DNA from: Bacteroidetes bacterium UBA1941
Lineage (GTDB): Bacteria; Bacteroidota; Bacteroidia; Chitinophagales; LD1
Reading direction: 5' to 3'
DNA length: 64,000 bases
Assembly: GCA_002336805.1 (NCBI GenBank)
Contig: DDEZ01000002.1
Span: forward strand, 558,001-622,000
In this document: piece after piece, positions 60,451 through 64,000 of the stretch
How positions within the stretch are numbered: the first letter of the stretch is position 1
Layout of the letters: each line of letters starts with the position of its first letter
Notes under the pieces: generated by a model
The model's input: only the letters and a program-made list of their open reading frames with translations
Told to the model about the DNA's origin: nothing
Database searches by the model: none
Position numbers and translations under genes: made by a program

Positions 60451-62862
60451 GTGCACCCACCTAAGCCCCATGTGATCACCAGTCTCCGCAGCCTGCTTTG
60501 CCTGTGCCTGCTGGCTGCCGCTCTGGTAGTACAGGCGCAGGACCTCAAGAACATCCGTGGCCAGGTAGTGGACCGCGACTCTAAGTATCCCATCTCAGGT
60601 GCCAATGTCTATGTGCTCGGCTCTGACCCGCCTATAGGCGCACAGACGGATAGTACGGGCTACTTTACCCTGACCAGTGTACCGCTGGGCCGTGTTTCCA
60701 TCCGCGTCAGCTACATAGGCTACAAGGATGGCGGCGCCAATGACATACTCGTGATAGCGGGCAAGGAGAACCAACTCACCATAGAGCTGGAGGAGAAGGT
60801 AAATGAACTAAGCGAGGTGCAGGTGACCCAGAAAGTCAGCAAGGGGGCAGCCAAGAACGAGTTTGCCACTGTCAGTGCCCGGTCCTTTGATGTAGAGCAG
60901 ACCAGCCGCTTTAGCGGCAGCCGCAATGACCCTGCCCGCATGGCATCCAACTTCGCTGGTGTAAGTGGCGCCAACGATGCCCGCAATGACATCATCATCC
61001 GGGGCAACTCGCCCATGGGCCTGCTCTGGCGGCTCGATGGTGTAGACATCCCCAGCCCCAATCACTTTGCCAGCTTTGGCAGTACAGGTGGCCCGGTGAG
61101 CATGCTCAATAACAATACCCTGGCCCGTAGTGACTTCTTTACCTCAGCCTTCCCGGCAGAGTATGGCAATGCTACCTCCGGCGTCTTTGACCTCAGGATG
61201 CGCAATGGCAATAAGGACAAGTATGAGTTCCTCGGGCAGATAGGCTTCAATGGTATCGAGCTGGGTGCCGAGGGTCCCTTTGCAAAGAAGAAGAGCAAGG
61301 CCAGCTGGCTGATCAACTATCGCTACTCTACCCTTGGCTTCTTCAAGCTGCTAGGCGCCAACTTCGGTACTGGTACCGCTACACCGGAGTATCAGGATCT
61401 GTCCTTTAAGGTCAATGTACCTACCACAAAAGCAGGTACATTCAGCCTCTTCGGTCTCGGTGGCCTGAGTAGCATAGACCTGCTGGGCTCCAAGCTGGAC
61501 CTCAAGAGCACCAACAACCTCTACGGAAACGAGAACCAGAACATATACAACCGTGTGCGCACGGGAGTAGTAGGCTTCTCTCACACCTACTTCATCACAC
61601 CAAAGTCATTCTTCCGCTGGACCATCGCCGCTTCGCATCAGCGCCAGCTGGCCAATATAGATACCATCAATATCGTGGACCGCTCTATCATCACTGCCTA
61701 TGACCGGGTCACACTTCGGCAGAATAAGTATAGTGCCCACCTGATGTACAGCAATAAGCTCAATGCACGCAATACGATAGTAGCTGGCCTGATAGGCAAT
61801 GTCTATGATGTGAAGTTCTCTGACAGCCTCTCGGTCTTCGGTCACTTCTATCCGCTCAAGTATGGCAAAGGGGTGAGCAGCCTCATGGAGGCCTACCTCA
61901 CCTGGCAGCACAAGTTTGGTGATAGGCTCGTGCTAAATGCCGGTGCTCACGCGCAGTACTTCACGCTGAGCAATAGTATAGCCGCTGAGCCGCGTCTGGG
62001 ACTAAAGTACCAGATCAATGAGCGCCAGTACCTCAGCCTCGGCTATGGCCTTCACAATGGCATACAGCCGCTGCCTACCTACTACAACTACGACACCAGC
62101 GCCGCCAGCAGCGGCAAACCTACTAACCTGCATATGGGCTTCACAAGGAGCAACCATGTAGTGCTCGGCTATGATCTGGTCTTCTTCAAGGACTTTCACC
62201 TCAGGACGGAGGCCTACTTTCAGTATCTGGACAATGTACCTGTGGAGCGGCAGAGTAGCAGCTTCAGTATGCTCAATGCTGGCGCAGCTTTCAATACGCC
62301 CAACAATACCTTCCTCGTCAATAAAGGCCAAGGCAGAAACTATGGCCTCGAGCTGACCATGGAGAAGTTCTTTAGCAAAGGCTATTACTTCCTGGTCACT
62401 GCCTCTCTCTTTGACTCAAAGTATAAGGGCAGCGACGGCGTCTGGCGCAATACAGCCTTTAATGGCCACTATGTGGTCAATGCACTCGCCGGATATGAAT
62501 ACCGCTTTGGCGGCAAGAAGGGCGTGAAGCGCCATGTGATAGCAGTGGATGGCAAATTTACCGTGGCAGGTGGCCGCTACTATACACCGATAGACGTAAT
62601 ACAAAGCCAGCTACAGGGGCACGAGGTAGATATAGACGCGCAGGCGTACTCACTGCAGTATCCTGTCTACTACAGGCTGGACCTCAAGATCAGCTACCGT
62701 ATCAGCCTGCGCCGGATCACACACGAGTTCTCCTTTGATGTGCAGAATGTGACCAATCACAAGAATGTCTTCATCAAACTATATGACACCCGCACCAATA
62801 GCCTGGTGACGCAGTATCAGCAGGGGCTCTTTCCGCTGCCCCAGTATAGGATACTATTTTGA
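60451..62862 (+). CDS. TonB-dependent receptor with carboxypeptidase-regulatory-like domain (second copy type)
   Basis: 803 residues, GTG start (60451; a second GTG at 60472 is also possible), signal peptide to about VVQAQ (residue 28). Carboxypeptidase-regulatory-like domain about 32-110 (IRGQVVDRDSKYPISGANVY), plug about 140-235 (ARMASNFAGVSGANDARNDI with IIRGNSPMGLLWRLDGVDIP), then a barrel with even strands to the C-terminus (ends YRILF). Shorter than the receptor at 2682-5663 and lacks its FQE-type segment. No SusD, enzyme or regulator is adjacent; substrate unknown. Confidence 0.92.
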   Translation: MHPPKPHVITSLRSLLCLCLLAAALVVQAQDLKNIRGQVVDRDSKYPISGANVYVLGSDPPIGAQTDSTGYFTLTSVPLGRVSIRVSYIGYKDGGANDILVIAGKENQLTIELEEKVNELSEVQVTQKVSKGAAKNEFATVSARSFDVEQTSRFSGSRNDPARMASNFAGVSGANDARNDIIIRGNSPMGLLWRLDGVDIPSPNHFASFGSTGGPVSMLNNNTLARSDFFTSAFPAEYGNATSGVFDLRMRNGNKDKYEFLGQIGFNGIELGAEGPFAKKKSKASWLINYRYSTLGFFKLLGANFGTGTATPEYQDLSFKVNVPTTKAGTFSLFGLGGLSSIDLLGSKLDLKSTNNLYGNENQNIYNRVRTGVVGFSHTYFITPKSFFRWTIAASHQRQLANIDTINIVDRSIITAYDRVTLRQNKYSAHLMYSNKLNARNTIVAGLIGNVYDVKFSDSLSVFGHFYPLKYGKGVSSLMEAYLTWQHKFGDRLVLNAGAHAQYFTLSNSIAAEPRLGLKYQINERQYLSLGYGLHNGIQPLPTYYNYDTSAASSGKPTNLHMGFTRSNHVVLGYDLVFFKDFHLRTEAYFQYLDNVPVERQSSSFSMLNAGAAFNTPNNTFLVNKGQGRNYGLELTMEKFFSKGYYFLVTASLFDSKYKGSDGVWRNTAFNGHYVVNALAGYEYRFGGKKGVKRHVIAVDGKFTVAGGRYYTPIDVIQSQLQGHEVDIDAQAYSLQYPVYYRLDLKISYRISLRRITHEFSFDVQNVTNHKNVFIKLYDTRTNSLVTQYQQGLFPLPQYRILF

Positions 62863-63073
62863 GCATTCACCGAATATGACAATCTCTTGACTGTACGATG
62901 ACTAGCTTCGATCTTGTAAAATCAGCAACCCTACTAATCAATGTTTCGTCTAAACGCTGCGATGGTGATCTGTAGGGTAATATCTGAATGCGTAAGGTGA
63001 AGAAGGAAATTCTCCGGAGGCTAATTTATCATTGCTACTTTTACTTGACAGAATCTTATAAAACCAACATTCT

Positions 63074-64000
63074 ATGAAAAACATTAGTACTATCCTGCTG
63101 ATCATGCTTTGTGGCATAGGAGCGACCAAGGCCCAGACTGCACTGTATTTCAATCCCTCTTATTTTAGTTCGTGCAATGCAGCAACAAACAGCTCAGCAC
63201 CTATAGCCGGCAGCATACCTGGACTATCACCTCCGGATAGCCTGCTGCCATGTATGAGTGCCAACGGGAGGTATTACGATACGATCTATTTCAAAAACTT
63301 CAGCACTTTATCGGTAGCCACTATCAATTCATTCAAGTTTGACTCTATCTATCTGCCAGCCGGACTCTGCTGGAGTACCAATAAAGCAAACAACACTTTC
63401 GCCGCAGGCGAGGATGGCGTGATCATCATATCCGGCACTACAGTAGCGCCTCCGGGTAGCTACAAGCTCAGGATCATAGCAGATGTGAATACGAACATCG
63501 CCAACTTTATGGCAATGGATATGGAGCAACTGGCTCATATGCGCTACCACGTGCGCGTGGCCTGTAGCAACAATAGCTGCCCGGTAATAGACCAGTTGGA
63601 CTCGGTCAGTGTATTCTCGTCAGATACCAGCGGTTGTAATGCATCGCTGTCTGCTTCTATCTATGTCAATGGATCCACTACTCTCTGCCCCGGCGACTCT
63701 GTAGGGCTCACTGCCAATTATGGATTCGGCTACAGTTACCTCTGGTCTACCGGGGCTACTACACGCTCCATAGTGGTAGGCAGCTCGGGTAGCTATGTGG
63801 TGACCGTAAGCTCTAACAGCAGCAGCATCTCTTCCTCTCCTGTAGCTATATCTGTAAGTACGAGCTGCCCTGTAGATGCTACTATATCACCTGCCGGACC
63901 TGTTTACCTTTGCAATGGAAGTTCTCAGACACTGGCAGCACCATATCATGCCGGCTATACCTATCAATGGAGCAACGGGCAGACCTCGCAAAACATCACA
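63074..64000 (+). CDS. Secreted protein with Ig/PKD-like domains, 3' end outside window
   Basis: 309 codons visible, open to the end of the window. Signal peptide (MKNISTILLIMLCGIGATKA, then Q). A first domain of about 150 residues (CNAATNSS to CNNSCP, then SVFSSDTSG), then Ig-like units with YSYLWSTGATTRS (about 215-227) and YTYQWSNGQTS near the right edge, as in the PKD/SprB-rich proteins of this phylum. A T9SS sorting domain would be expected at the missing end but cannot be seen. Confidence 0.75.
   Translation, partial: MKNISTILLIMLCGIGATKAQTALYFNPSYFSSCNAATNSSAPIAGSIPGLSPPDSLLPCMSANGRYYDTIYFKNFSTLSVATINSFKFDSIYLPAGLCWSTNKANNTFAAGEDGVIIISGTTVAPPGSYKLRIIADVNTNIANFMAMDMEQLAHMRYHVRVACSNNSCPVIDQLDSVSVFSSDTSGCNASLSASIYVNGSTTLCPGDSVGLTANYGFGYSYLWSTGATTRSIVVGSSGSYVVTVSSNSSSISSSPVAISVSTSCPVDATISPAGPVYLCNGSSQTLAAPYHAGYTYQWSNGQTSQNIT

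Overview
The window looks like a chromosomal segment of a member of the Bacteroidota, most like the Chitinophagales/Sphingobacteriales lineages. The evidence is type IX secretion C-terminal domains (5687-6970 and 25522-29862), SprB and PKD repeats, TonB-dependent receptors with N-terminal carboxypeptidase-regulatory-like domains, TAnnTTTG-type -7 promoter boxes, few Shine-Dalgarno sequences, and a Rho factor with a long Q-rich insertion. Genus and species cannot be read from the sequence. No rRNA, tRNA or CRISPR array was recognised.

Layout. 1-8153: the end of argH, a sterol-desaturase-family protein, a TonB receptor followed closely by a T9SS-exported phosphodiesterase-like enzyme, and phnW. 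8163-15696: an RDD gene diverging from a tightly packed SpoIIM / membrane protein / DUF4129 / DUF4350 / MoxR / DUF58 operon. 15778-25366: peptidase PepF, small unknowns, GNAT, DUF3089, an EGF-like lipoprotein, a large Pif1/RecD-like helicase, folA and relA/spoT. 25522-29862: a 1446-residue lectin-PKD-SprB surface protein. 29911-39055: mostly housekeeping genes (CBS/CorC or GldE-like, SDR, 3-hydroxyanthranilate dioxygenase, apaG, gmk, yicC, TPR, DUF502, PagL-like, rnpA overlapping rpmH).

Two accessory islands break this pattern. The first (about 39.06-43.78 kb, between rpmH and rho) holds a perfect 50-bp palindrome, short dispersed repeats, a host-composition unknown ORF, and a visibly AT-rich 1116-residue protein read as SMEK / TIR-like / unknown / NACHT-type STAND ATPase, a likely anti-phage or other immune sensor. 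The second (about 54.88-58.0 kb) holds an N-terminally truncated adenine methyltransferase remnant, four small AT-rich genes for membrane-anchored proteins (two of them apparent paralogues with a winged-helix-like N-terminus and one membrane segment), and an array of at least five tri-loop or mini-loop palindromes.

43827-54842 between the islands carries rho, serS, a tiny membrane peptide, DUF1295, DUF72, a Cys/Met-metabolism PLP enzyme, DinB, Kup and a PI-PLC/GDPD-like protein. 58094-64000 has the DUF177-rpmF pair, a degenerate MBL-fold protein, DUF2177, a second TonB receptor, and the start of another secreted protein running off the window. The strongest candidates for undescribed biology are the SMEK-TIR-like-NACHT gene and the four-gene membrane cluster at 55615-57617.
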